Below, piece after piece: positions 11,755-22,990 of a stretch of 64,000 bases of DNA; positions within the stretch are counted from its first letter, which is position 1; the number at the start of each line of letters is the position of its first letter. Below the pieces are notes generated by a model. The model was not told where the DNA came from and ran no database searches. It saw only the letters and a program-made list of their open reading frames with translations. Origin of the DNA: Numida meleagris (Eukaryota; Chordata; Aves; Galliformes; Numididae); contig NC_034411.1 of assembly GCF_002078875.1 (NCBI RefSeq), positions 52,667,069 through 52,731,068 of the forward strand, written 5' to 3'. Made by a program: the position numbers and the translations under genes.

Positions 11755-11870
11755 TTATACCCAGGGTCTACTTAAAGTTAGACCAGGCTGCTCAGGGCTT
11801 TCTCCAGTCAGCTTTTGGAAAAGAGGAAAGAAGTGAATCCGACAGCCACCAGGGTCAGCCTGTTCCAGTG
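11755..11870 (-). mobile_element. Degenerate CR1 fragment
   Basis: The plus strand contains AGACCAGGCTGCTCAGGGCT, TTCTCCAGTCAGCTTTTGGA and, after a diverged stretch, GGGTCAGCCTGTTCCAGTGA. These are in the order and spacing of the antisense CR1 3' UTR and ORF2 end. Neither the tail nor the reverse transcriptase core is present. An old copy with uncertain edges. Confidence 0.55.
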
Positions 11871-14199
11871 AATGATAATGTTTATGTTTTTCATATTACT
11901 CACCATCTCATTATAAACTTAGACTTTTGTTTTCTGAATCTTGTTGTGGATTAAGTATTAGCCTTTCATATATGACCTTTTAGCTAATCATTGAAAACAA
12001 AGGATATCTCAAGAGGCCAGCAGCTTTCCTCAAGCCCTGTTCTGAAGTTCATGATTAATCTTTTTGTACTTACTGACACAGCATCTATTTGGATAGCTAA
12101 CTTAACACTCTGCAGTATTATTCTTATTCCTGCTCCTTCTAAATTTTGACTAAAATGATCAGTTTGTGTCTTCTGCAGATTTTGCTACTTGACTGCTCAA
12201 AGTCAATACAATTGTCTTAGTATAGTATAAACTTTCAGATAGTCCACTCCATGCTTTTTTCAGGAGCAGAGTTCTGTAATACTTCATTTCTGAATCCTGG
12301 TCAAGTTTTAGATATCTTTGCATCACATTATGATTGCTTAGCTTCTGTAAGTAACTTCTTGTGCAGAACATCATAGAAAATTTTATTTAAATCTAAATTA
12401 AATTTGTCACTGAGTTCTCTTTTCTCTGACAGTGAACCCCAGGAAATGTGGTTTGAGAGTCATTAAAATACATTAATGAGGTCTCTGTGACATTGTTTTT
12501 ACAAGGGCTTTTCAATAGAGAACTGCAATTTAAAATGTACGTATTTCTAAAAATACTCAAAATGCCATGTGTGAGACCTAGGTTCAGCAAGGAAAAAAGG
12601 AAGACTAGAGAAAAGACGTTAAAACTGAGAGGAACAGGAAGGTTCATAAGACTTCGACATAACATTTATGTCACACAGACAACTGGGTCTCCATTTGAGG
12701 ACCCATGGATTAAGATGCCAAATTCTTTTTCCCTGTTCTAAAGAAGACACCTGATTACGATTAAGCTGTCAGTCTGAGATGCATAGGCAGTACATTATAT
12801 CCTGCTTCTCTCTCATTAGGGTCTGTTTCAGGGAAAGCTCACATGCAGAACCTCAGATGCAACCTGCCAAGGCAGACCACCTTTCTAACTCTACAAGGCT
12901 CACGAGCAAAAAAATATATTTAAGTTCTATCAGACTCTTGATGGTCTTCTTTTTTTGAGGTAGTAGTGCAACAGAAGTTAAAAAATAACAGCTGGCAAGA
13001 AGCTTGGAAAAGGGAAGGCACAAAACATAAAAAGAAGTATGAACAGAAAGAACAAGAGACAGTAAAACAGAAGATATATTGGAAAATGAGAAAAGGGAAG
13101 ACAGGGAAGAAAACAGTAACTTTAATCACATAAGAATATAATCATACCATTAATTCATCACAATGGACTCTGACATCTCCTGATAGATTTGCATGAGTAT
13201 TCCTGCAGATGGCTGAAATTGTACACTTTGAAGAATAAAGGATTTACATAGATATATTAATGATATTAATCATTTAATGCAATTGATCACTATCATCTTG
13301 ACTGAGGTCACTGGGAATTTTGCGATTGGTGCTTTGCAGTTCTTTTTTCACTTTCAAAGTATTAACGTTGAAGTGAAAAATAACAAACAAAAATTAACCA
13401 TTGTACAAACGATCTTGAAGAGAAGACTTAAAGTTCAAGATGTATTTTTAAAAAAACTTGATTAAAACTGTATTGATTTTTCTACTTCTGATGACTCTTA
13501 CTGTTATTGAACTGAGGAGACAGATTTTATTCCAGTGGAAATTAGGGTAAAAAAGATTGAGAAGACCATGATAAAGCTAGCAAAGGCAGAAGTATAGAGG
13601 AAAAAAAACCCTAAGATGTCAGCTTAATGCAGGTAGTCTGCAGTCAATGTCACGGTACACGCAAAATAAAGGACAGCCTATTGTATTTTATAGCTTCACA
13701 TACAAAACAGAAGGTCTCCTGGGAGATCCACAGCTAAGATTCCATTTCTCATGTGAAAAAAATTAAATTGTCAACATGTATTTCACATGCATTATTATCC
13801 TATTAAATAAAGATAATACTCCATTCTCTCAATTTTTTTACTTAGTTAAGGTATCTCTTTGGAAAACTTCAGTGCATATGTATATATTTTTTAAGTAAAA
13901 AAAAGTACTGTTAAATTTACTAAATGTTTTCAACAATATAACCAAGCTGACTTTAACTGTAGTTAACTATAATCTCTCACACCTGTATCTGTTAATTTAT
14001 TTGGTTGATTTCTGCTCAGAACAGGTAGTATAATTTTCAGTGGGAACGGTGCTTAATTTAGCATGTTTAAATACATTTTAAATTCTGTCAATTTGTATTT
14101 TACACTTTTTATTCACTTGTGTTACAGTTTCATAAAGGCTTTTTTATTGTTTCTTTCTGAAAATTGTAATATATTTCTGTTGTTTATAGTCCTTTCACC
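11871..14199. other. AT-rich non-coding DNA, nothing recognised
   Basis: No exon or interspersed repeat was recognised. Overlapping frames on the two strands near 12393-12741 (84 and 90 codons) are coincidental. A purine-rich stretch at about 12950-13110 gives a long pyrimidine-coded minus frame of no evident meaning. Confidence 0.55.
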
Positions 14200-15041
14200 A
14201 ACTTTTTGTTCTTCTCTCCACATACCTGAGCAACTCAATGTCCTTCCCGTAGTGAGGGGCCCAGAACTGAACACAGCACTTGAGGTGTGGCCTCATCAGT
14301 GCCAAGCGCAGAGAGACCATCACCTTCCAGCTCCTGCTGGCCACGCTATTTTTGATACAGATGAAGATGCCATTGGCCTTCTTAGCCACCTGGCACACTG
14401 CTGTCTCACCTTCAGCCAGCAGTTGACCACCACCCCCAGGTCCATTTCTGTCAGTCAACATTTGAACCACCCTTCCCCAAGCCTGTATTGCTGCATTGTG
14501 TTGTTCCTACCCAAGTGCAGCACCTGACACCTAACCTTGTTGAATGCCATATTATTGGATTTGGTCCATTGATCTAGCCTATACAGATCCCTCTACAAAG
14601 GCTTCCTACACTCAAGACATTAGCAATCCTGCCTTAATTGGTGTAGTTAGTGAACTTGCTGAAGATATACTCAATCCTCTCATTCAGATCATTAATTAAA
14701 ATGTTAAACAAAAGTGGCTTAAAGAGTGAGCCCCAGGGAATGCCACCAATGGCAAGTTACCAACTGAACTGAAATCCATTTGCTAGAACTCTTTGAGCCT
14801 GGCCACTCAGCTACTTCTTCACCCAGAGAACTGCACACCTGTCCAACCTACGTACAGCCAGTTTCCATTCAGGACAATTCCATGAGAAACAGTTATACGC
14901 TTTACAAAAATCCAGGTAAACAACATCCACAGCCTTTTCCTTCTCATCATAGAAGAAGAACAAACAGATCAGGCAGGACTTTCCCTCCACAAACACATGC
15001 TGACTTGTTCTGTCTACTGAATCTTTGCTGTGTGATGGCAT
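14195..15041 (-). pseudogene. CR1 ORF2 remnant with RT motif A
   Basis: The 14811-15041 minus frame contains AVDVVYLDFCKAYNC, matching LINE reverse transcriptase motif A (normally YLDFSKAFD; here S to C and F to Y). The 14195-14470 frame has [20 protein letters not shown] and [20 protein letters not shown] from the ORF2 C-terminal region. Indels and stops separate the two. Non-functional. Confidence 0.8.
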
Positions 15042-15062
15042 TCAAGATGATCAGGCCTAAAC
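14200..15062 (-). mobile_element. Old CR1 LINE internal fragment
   Basis: Antisense CR1 from a diverged subfamily. Reading rightwards, it holds CTCAATGTCCTTCCCGTAGT, GAACACAGCACTTGAGGTGT, CCAGGTCCATTTCTG and AATGTTAAACAAAAGTGGC, then the reverse transcriptase motif A region near 14925. Both ends are missing, including the tail. It is more diverged than the copy at 7680-9050, so it is older. Confidence 0.85.
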
Positions 15063-16695
15063 TCAATACATGTAGTTCCTTCTGGCATGAAACAGGTCCA
15101 TACATGATTGAAGTTACTTGCCATATCCCAGTTTTGTTCATTTCCTGATATTCTTTTTCTCCTCACACTTCCGTGAGCAATTTAGATGCAAAGGATTTCT
15201 TCAAACACTGTTCATGTCTGAAAATCAAGTCAAATAATAGAGATATCGTGTTTGACATGAGGTCAAACATTACCATAAACAAGGAAATTTCATGGGGAAG
15301 AATGCCCACTATAAGTACAATTTCCAAACACTTTTATAGAATACACAAAAATATTTATGAGGGGGTTATAAGGAAAGAGCAAATTAAAACAGCAATCATT
15401 TCTACAGTTGATTCACAGTCATAAAAAGGGCCAAAAGGAACAGCTGAGTGAATAATTCGGTCAACATCCTCTCCTCCCTTATACACAAACATACCTAACT
15501 GCAGTATGTTGAGAAAGACTTACACTAATTATTCAGCCTGTGCAGTTTTGTTTAAGGCATTTGCAAAATGGAAATCAATAAAACCTGATGTTTTGGAAAA
15601 AAGAATGCTCTAAGCTATTTTGAACGTTTTTTTCTAAACATATTAACTGTGAACATGCAAGCTGGCATATCATATTAGAAATGACTAGCTAGATCAATGA
15701 GGAAAGTGATCTCTGTTTTTGCAGATTTCTTCCTTTGTAAATGCAATTTATAAGAAGGATAGCATATAAAATTGGAAGACTTTCTTGTTCTTCTTTTCTA
15801 AATTATGAAATGACACATTAAAACATATTTTGTGAGTGCTGTTTATTAAGGAATTTTCCATTAAGGAAAGGAATGTAATTTTTTTTTTTTAATAAAACAT
15901 ACACTAAATAGCTGTTACATTGAATAAATAATACAAAACACCCAGAGAGTGGTACTATAATTGCAAAGTAAGCAGTCTTTCGATTATATTGCTTTAGAAA
16001 TTACAGGAAATAAAATTGCTGATATTTCTCAACAATTATGGGTCTCATACGTATTTTCATCTCCCTAAAACAGAGGAGTAAACAAATGCACTGAGTCATT
16101 ACATTTCTATAATGACTTGCAAAATCTACTGCTAAGAAACTTTTAGGAAAAATTGTTGGACAAATGAGCATATTGGTTTGAATGGGGAGCTCTGACCCAC
16201 AAGTACTTTAGATTTGCTTTACACAGTTGCCGGGTAAGATGTAGAGAATTCAGGACACTTTAAAGTCTCACAAAGAGTTACTCTTGGTAGCAGTATTTCC
16301 TTTTAACGCAGCACATAATTTTCAAGGTAGATGTAATCAAATACCATGGATGTAATTGAAACGACTTTGCAGCCTTAAGAGATTATAACAAGAAGTGTAT
16401 TTATAAAGATTTAATTCAGTTAAAATAAAAATTAAATTTAAGCAGTAGTTTGGATACAATGTGGTTTGTACAATACTCTGGATTATGTCATAAGGATATG
16501 TATTATCCAAATTGCTGGAGTCAAGATATTTTCATCTGTCTTTTGGGAAACTATTTAACTTTTTAAAAATAATGAAAGTATCCCATTATTATATCCAATA
16601 AGCAATGTTTTTTTTAGTACTGAAGGGCTGAGTAAAAAAAAATTGGAGGGGTTTGGGAACAAAAAAACATTATTTACCTGAATTAACTTGAATTT
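15063..16695. other. AT-rich non-coding DNA, nothing recognised
   Basis: No gene or interspersed repeat is visible. An 83-codon plus frame at 15173-15424 has no recognisable feature. Confidence 0.55.
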
Positions 16696-16792
16696 GTGGG
16701 ATATGTATATGTGTATATATTTGTGTAAGTGTACATATAGGTTTATATACACAAATGTATACACACATACACACATGTGTGTACACATAAAT
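16696..16792. repeat. Mixed TATG/CA microsatellite
   Basis: Interrupted ATGTGTATAT, GTATACACACATACACACAT and similar units, including the 14-base palindrome ACACACATGTGTGT. It sits directly upstream of the truncated 5' edge of the next CR1. Confidence 0.75.
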
Positions 16793-16822
16793 CGGTACAT
16801 CCTGTATCTTATAGGATAATTT

Positions 16823-17454
16823 TGTCCTTGCAGCCCAGAAAGCCAACCAGATCCTGGGCCGCATCAAAAGAAGCATGGCCAGCAGGTCGTGGGAGGTGAT
16901 ACTGCCCCTCTACACTGCACTGGTGAGGCCTCATTTGGAGTACTGCATCCAGATGTGGAGTCCTCAGTACAGGAGAGACATGGACCTGCTGGAGCGTGTC
17001 CAGAGTAGGGCCACAAAAATAATCTAACGGATGGAACACCTCTCCTATGATGACAGGCTGAGAGAGCTAGGGCTGTTCAGCCCAGAGCAGAGAAGGCTGC
17101 TAGGTGACCTGAGAGCAGCCTTTCAATATCTAAAGGGGAGCTACAGGAAAGAAGGGGACAGACTCTTTAGCACAGTCTGTGGTGATAGAACAAGGGAAAT
17201 GATTTGAAGCTCAAAGAAGGTAGATTTAGGTTACATATAATGAAAGAAATCTTTTACAGTAAGGGTGGAGAACCACTGGAATAGGTTGCCCAGAGATGTG
17301 TTTGATTCCCCGTCCCTGGAGACTTTCAAGGCAAGGCTAGATCAGGCCCTGGGCATCCTGATCTAGCTGTATTGTCCCTGTTCATTGCAGGGGAGTTGGA
17401 CTAGACGGCCTTCAGAAGTCCTTTCCAACTCTACGGGTTCTATGATTCTATGAT
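16823..17454 (+). mobile_element. CR1 LINE 3' fragment, plus strand
   Basis: The element begins inside ORF2 (AGCCCAGAAAGCCAACCAGA) and runs to a canonical CR1 tail, TCTATGATTCTATGAT, at 17454. The block GGGGAGTTGGACTAGACGGC just before the tail is the hallmark CR1 3' end. It is 5'-truncated at about 16823. Confidence 0.94.
16829..17210 (+). pseudogene. CR1 ORF2 C-terminal remnant
   Basis: Translation gives AAQKANQILGRIKRSMASRS, then LVRPHLEYCIQMWSPQYRRD and LLERVQSRATKII, followed by an in-frame TAA at about 17024. The frame resumes as RMEHLSYDDRLRELGLF. This is the region C-terminal to the reverse transcriptase core. At least one further stop (TGA) follows near 17203. Non-functional, but otherwise well preserved, so it is younger than the copy at 14.2-15.06 kb. 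Confidence 0.82.
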
Positions 17455-20400
17455 AATACTGACATTCTACTAAACATGCCTGCTTCTCGAGTCTGAACTG
17501 AACTCAGTCTTGTTAATATACTAATATAAGCTAATACATACTCATACTTGCTAATATGCTTAGCTACAATACTCCTCAAGAATACTGGTTGAATAAATAT
17601 CTGTGAGAAAGAATAGCTAGTCTTGCAGCTTAATTTCTAGCAGATGTCAGTGAGCAAAGCAGTTTCAATCATTTTTCTATATTTTGCCAAGCTAACTAGA
17701 TGCACAAGCTACCAATTTCCCAGACTTTCACACTAGACTTTGAAAACTTTCCCATGTATGGATAGGAATCATCTACTTCTAACATCCAGACAGACTGAGG
17801 GAACACACAACTGGGAGCACTCAAAAAATCCGAGCATTTCTGACAGCCTATAATGAAGTGCAATGTGATCTCAGCTAAACTCAGTTTAAAGGGAGAAAAC
17901 TCACACAAAGATGTTGGAAGTGTCAGTGTGATACAGTAAGCAGACAGCTGGTTGCTTTATACGGGTCAGGCTCCAGCTATTCACATGGTGCTATGGAAGA
18001 GCAAGGTTTCGATTATCTATTCATGTTATGGATGCAGTACATGTTGATCCGTTTGTTGTTGGTGACTTGCTGGCTAAACCAATAGACAGGAGACAAAAGG
18101 TACTTATGGTAAAATTGTTTAGTTTTGTATTGTTGTTTTCTTTTTCTTTTTTTCCATAAGAAAAACTAGAGGCAAAAAGAGGATTTCAGCCCTGATGGAG
18201 AGAGTAATAAGAGATACTGAATGAAAGAGGGAGGTCCAAAGCAACATTTCCAATTCTTATTGTCTCGATATCCCATAAACCCAACCCTTACACGTGAGCT
18301 CACCTACAGAAAATATTTGTACTTGCTTGCAAGGATTTCTCTGAGAATGGCGCACCCAAATACTAGCTGGCTTCACAAGTCTTATTAAGTATTTCCCTTG
18401 ACAGTTTAGCTGAACTGTTTAAAATCTCTTTTATCAAGCAGAGGGAAGATTTTAATGCTAACTTAGAAATAGTCATAAGGATTTGTTGGTTTTGTAACTC
18501 ATATTAAGCTTCTATTAGATTTGGGTTTATTTCCTTGATGTTGAGGGAAAATATGCAGCAATTTCCACACTAAGTCTAATCACAGGAAGATTAAAAATTT
18601 TATTTCTTGTGTCCCTCTTGTAGTTACACTTACATAACAAAGCTTTCAGAGGTCATGAAGTCAACTACTCTAAAAATAAAACATGAATATTTTTCATTAT
18701 TTTTTTTTCTGAAAGTGATGTTATTAGTACTATTTTACAACAGCTAAACATTTACTAAGAAACACAAGACGTAGATCTGGCCTGACCTAACCAGGAAACA
18801 TTATATAGAAGGATTAGCAGCAAAGTAAAATACAGCTGGGTCATATATACTGAGGATTACTCTCTTGCATATCATGCAGCATGTTATAACCAGGAGAATT
18901 TTTTCCAGTATAAATCACTAACCATTTGTTCTGTTTTATGTCTCAGGAGTGTAAAAAGAAGAATGAAATCTGATGAAAAGTTGAAGCTTGAGAGAGTATT
19001 TTGGCAGCCACTAAATCACTCTTCCAGAACACAACATAATTCTTAGAAAGTAATAATATCCTTTAGTTTGAAGCATAAGATACGCAGTAATTGACAGTGG
19101 AAAAGAAATATTTCCTTTGGACAGGTTATTCCATGGTGATGTTTCCTGTACCTTTTTGTTCAGTAAAACATCTGCTATGGTAAATAATCATTCTTATGAC
19201 TCCCAGTATGAATCTTCCATTGAATACCATAGCAGACATCATTTATAAAACACAATCCAGAATCCCATTTTACACATCATTAATTCAAGGCCATAAATAT
19301 TTACATGTTGGGCCTACTCCCAGTGAATGAATACATGAGAAGTAATTTCTCAGTTGCCCCATCTTGCTTCCTGTCAGCCTTCAGGCTGGTTAAAGCCAAC
19401 TGAGGTACAAGCATTGCAAATATATGTTTGCCAGAAAACATAGTAGACCTGAAGTTCTCCCTGTCCCAGCCTCACTTATTTACAGGGTCTAAGGCAATAG
19501 TTTCTACCACAGCATGCGACATGGTTACCAATTCTCAGACCCTGATCCAAAGAACAGTTAAGTCCTCTGCTTCTAAAATGTGGTTGCAACATACATTTCT
19601 ATCAATACACCCAGCTTTAAGTTATGGTTTATGCCATGAAAAATAGGTGATAAACATTTCATGAGAGAATTTCTCCTCTCCCACTTCTTTAGGATCAAGT
19701 AATTGGACACAAAGTAAACAGATAAGCATAGCAAAGCAGGTAGGTTTTGGGACCCTATACCACCTATGTGGAAAATATGGGGACAAATTTTATTTCTGAG
19801 GAGATTTAGTGTGGCCCCTCATACTAAGCATTCCCATCTGGTGTGTGGTTTTAAGCTGTTTGAAGCCAGTTCACCACCACTATCAGGAAAGCAAAGTTTC
19901 TAGTATATGACACACTCCTGAGCTATCGTCTAAAGTTGTTTTTCATTTTGTTTCTTTGGATATTTTTCAGTGTGTGTAGGGGGTTTTACTTTAAAAACAA
20001 ATAGTTTTACTAAACAGAAAATTGGCTGCTAGATCTCAGGTGAATCTGAAACATAAATAAGATTGCCGCCTAATATGGAGTTGAAGCTCAACTCTGTATC
20101 ATCTAGCTCTGACAAAGAGAAGTAATTAATCTTTTGCCTACCTGTATGAGAACTGAGTGCAACTGTTTTCTCTGGAGTTATACCTCCTGTAGCTGTGCAG
20201 CAATCAGGCTCTCTAGTGAGGAAGGAATCAGTATGTAAGAGCAATCCCAGATCTACGACTTTTAGTAGTCTGCAAACATCGTTCATCTCCCAAAAAAATA
20301 TTCCCCAGGCTAAAGTGTTTCAAACTGGGATTGCATTTTAGACCATAAAATGTCTAACAAAACTCTATTAACGCAAGTGCAGAGACTGGCTGGACATTTT

Positions 20401-21367
20401 ACGCAGTTTACCATTCAGCATGAATAAAAGTGAAAGGATCATTAAATCTAACAAATCTTCATTCTGGCATGCTGCAGCTGGGCCTGCTGGACCCTCATAC
20501 TTCTTGGGGGTGATTTGGAAGAAGTAAGCTATGAATTTTTATAGCATCTATGTTGAAAATTCAACTGTTAAAATTAATAATGTATTTAGTATGCAAATCT
20601 TTTACTTTTCCTGAGCTCTTCCTTTGGTGTAGGAAGTGTGGAGGCAAGTGCAGCTCATTTTGTGCAGTATCAAGTAGTTTTACCTTATCTTGGGCAGTAT
20701 CAGGGAGAAGATTCTGTCACTGTGGCTGTCTCTCAAGGGAGAACTCCAGGACTTGCAAAGCACAAAATAATCCTGTGTACATCAGCAGTGCATTCTGCAA
20801 GTCCTGTGCCAGATCTGAGAGATAGTCCAGAGTCGTAGCCACAAAAGTGCATTTGGTAGAAACAGGGAGACAGAATCTATGGTAAGGAAACACACATAGA
20901 TCTCCTAATAACTTACTGCTGCCAAGCTACACTGATTTTCAAACTGATGGAATCCTGCTTTAATTCTGCATAATGCCTTTTATCACTTCTCTGTAAGAGT
21001 TACAGACAACATTGATTGTCAGTATCTTGTGTTGCTGAAGACATCTAGATTTACAACCTGTAAACACCTAGAAATAAGAAGCATTATAACACAAATCTTT
21101 GAATACCGGTACAGTTAGACAAAAGTTATTCTCGATATCTGCTGTGTACTGGGCTACATCAAGAGAGGATATTCACTAGAGTTTCAACAAAACTTTGTTA
21201 GTCTTGTAGGTGGCCTGTCTTTTGAAAATAATCCAGTCTAATGTCCTCAGGTTTATCCCATAATCATTATTCCAGTTCAAGAGAGGGGAGAGATCCAAGA
21301 ATCACTAGAAACAAGAAGTGGACAGAAAGGAGAGGACCTCTAACTTAATCTCCTACTAAATTTGCCG
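17455..21367. other. Non-coding DNA, nothing recognised
   Basis: Almost 4 kb without a recognisable repeat or exon. Frames of 60-91 codons occur (for example 20550-20825 plus and 20029-20286 minus), but none has a domain signature. Confidence 0.55.
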
Positions 21368-21612
21368 TATCATAAGAGTCGTCAAGCTTTGAAAAGATGT
21401 TCAAGATCTCCAAGACCAAACATCAACCTGGCCTACCAAGTCCCATCACTAAACCATGTCCTTAGTGCTACATCCACACATCTCTTAAATAGCTCCAAGA
21501 ATGGAAACTCCACCACTTCCATAGGCAGCAAGTTCCAATACTTGATCACTCTCTTTGTGAAGAGGTTCTTCCTAATATCCAGTGTAAACCTTCACTAGTG
21601 CAACTTGAGGGG
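21368..21612 (-). mobile_element. Degenerate CR1 3' end
   Basis: The plus strand reads TATCATAAGAGTCGTCAAGC at the tail. It continues through CATCAACCTGG, CACTAAACCATGTCCTTAGT, AAACTCCACCACTTCC, GTGAAGAGGTTCTTCCTAAT and GTGCAACTTGAGGG, the ordered blocks of an antisense CR1 3' end. It resembles a different subfamily from the copies at 33062 and 38329 (it has a CATCCACACATC block). Confidence 0.82.
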
Positions 21613-22499
21613 GTAAAATTGGAAGAACATATTAAAACTCTCTGTCACACTGCAAGGCATGAGAAAACTCATGAAAACATGACATTGTCTATATTATGAC
21701 TGTGAGATGTTTTCAAATGAAAGAGAACATCTGCTGAATATCCCAAAGTATCTTCAAATATACCTGTGAGAAATCTGACTGGCTCCACACAAAGCAGCAT
21801 ATTTCTGCTATGCTTTGAGTGCATCTGTAGCGGGCCCCTATTACTGGCTGACAGCTGGCTCACCAAGAATACTTCATTGAGGTTTTAGTATATCCTCATA
21901 GGACTTTGTGACAGTATTGGCAGGGACTCCTGTGTCTATTTCTCAATAATGGTATTTTCAATAAGACAACTTCAATGTCAACTCAGCTCGACGCTATTTC
22001 CTGTTCTGAAAATGCAACTAAAAAGTCTTTGAAAATTGAATAACTTGTAGTGCATTTATTATTGAAATTGTTCATATTTAAAGAAAAATATAAACATTTC
22101 TTCTTAGAATTGATTGTCGATAAAGACGTAAAATTTATTTATGGTTTACTTTCTCAAAATCTGTATGTGTACACCTATATGTACACAAAGACATAGGAAG
22201 CAGTTTTGTCTTTTTTTTAATCACTTGTATATCCCTTACAGTTAAAAATAAATAACTGAAAGACACCACAGATTGTTTTGCTTCTGTAAGAAGCCTCTAC
22301 AACTGTTGTCTTACAAGGGCATTTTATACCTTTTGTGGTGTGTGGTGACTTTCAAATTCACAAAATTTGTCTTGTTATTGTCCATCGTTACTCCACTCAA
22401 AGCATTCTGGAGGCAAGAGAACAGGCACAATATCTGATGTATGATTACACTTAAAAGTAAATAAATAAATAAATGGGGTGGCAGATTTTTACATCAGAA
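21613..22499. other. AT-rich non-coding DNA
   Basis: No gene or interspersed repeat is seen. It includes an (AAAT)n tract at about 22456-22474. Confidence 0.55.
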
Positions 22500-22990
22500 A
22501 ATAATTTCCAGGCATTTTTTTCTGACGTCACCTCACTCATTATTAATGAAGTGAAATAGTGGGCTGAGTTGAAAAAGAATCACCATATAAATATGAAAAT
22601 TGAAGCATAAGCTTATGTCTTTGTATGCAAAGTGATCCAGAACCATATACATTTGCATGTGTGAGCTCACTTCAGTTCAGTCTCAATTTTTCTGGCAGAA
22701 CATTCAGCGGAAGGTGATATTTCAAACAATGCCATGCTTTCACGGACATTAGTAAGTTTTGATCTGGATGCTCGAAAACTGGACAGAAAGTGGAACTGAA
22801 TAGTGAAGGGAAAAGCAATGTCAATTTTTGCGCTACTAACTGGTTGCAATCAATTGCCAGCTTAGGGAAAACCAAATGTCATAAAAAGCATGCAGCAGAA
22901 TGTTTGAATTGCAGCGGAACAACAATTGGCAAGTCTGAAACACGGCCATACCTTCAAGCTATGCGGACATCTCTGTGCGTTCTCTGAAGT
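22500..22990. promoter_or_regulatory. Candidate conserved non-coding element
   Basis: Non-repetitive sequence. Eight CpG dinucleotides lie between 22708 and 22978 in otherwise CpG-depleted DNA. A perfect CRE palindrome TGACGTCA lies at 22523-22530, next to a TATTAATGAAG homeodomain-type core. CpG retention in non-repeat AT-rich DNA suggests either selective constraint or a recently methylation-free state. A 66-codon plus frame at 22790-22987 (MELNSEGKSNVNFC start) has no recognisable family. No splice or promoter structure is certain. Confidence 0.3.

Noticed and set aside
16809..17039. Minus frame over the CR1 at 16.8-17.5 kb
   Set aside because: Antisense of CR1 ORF2 sequence, which is coding on the plus strand.
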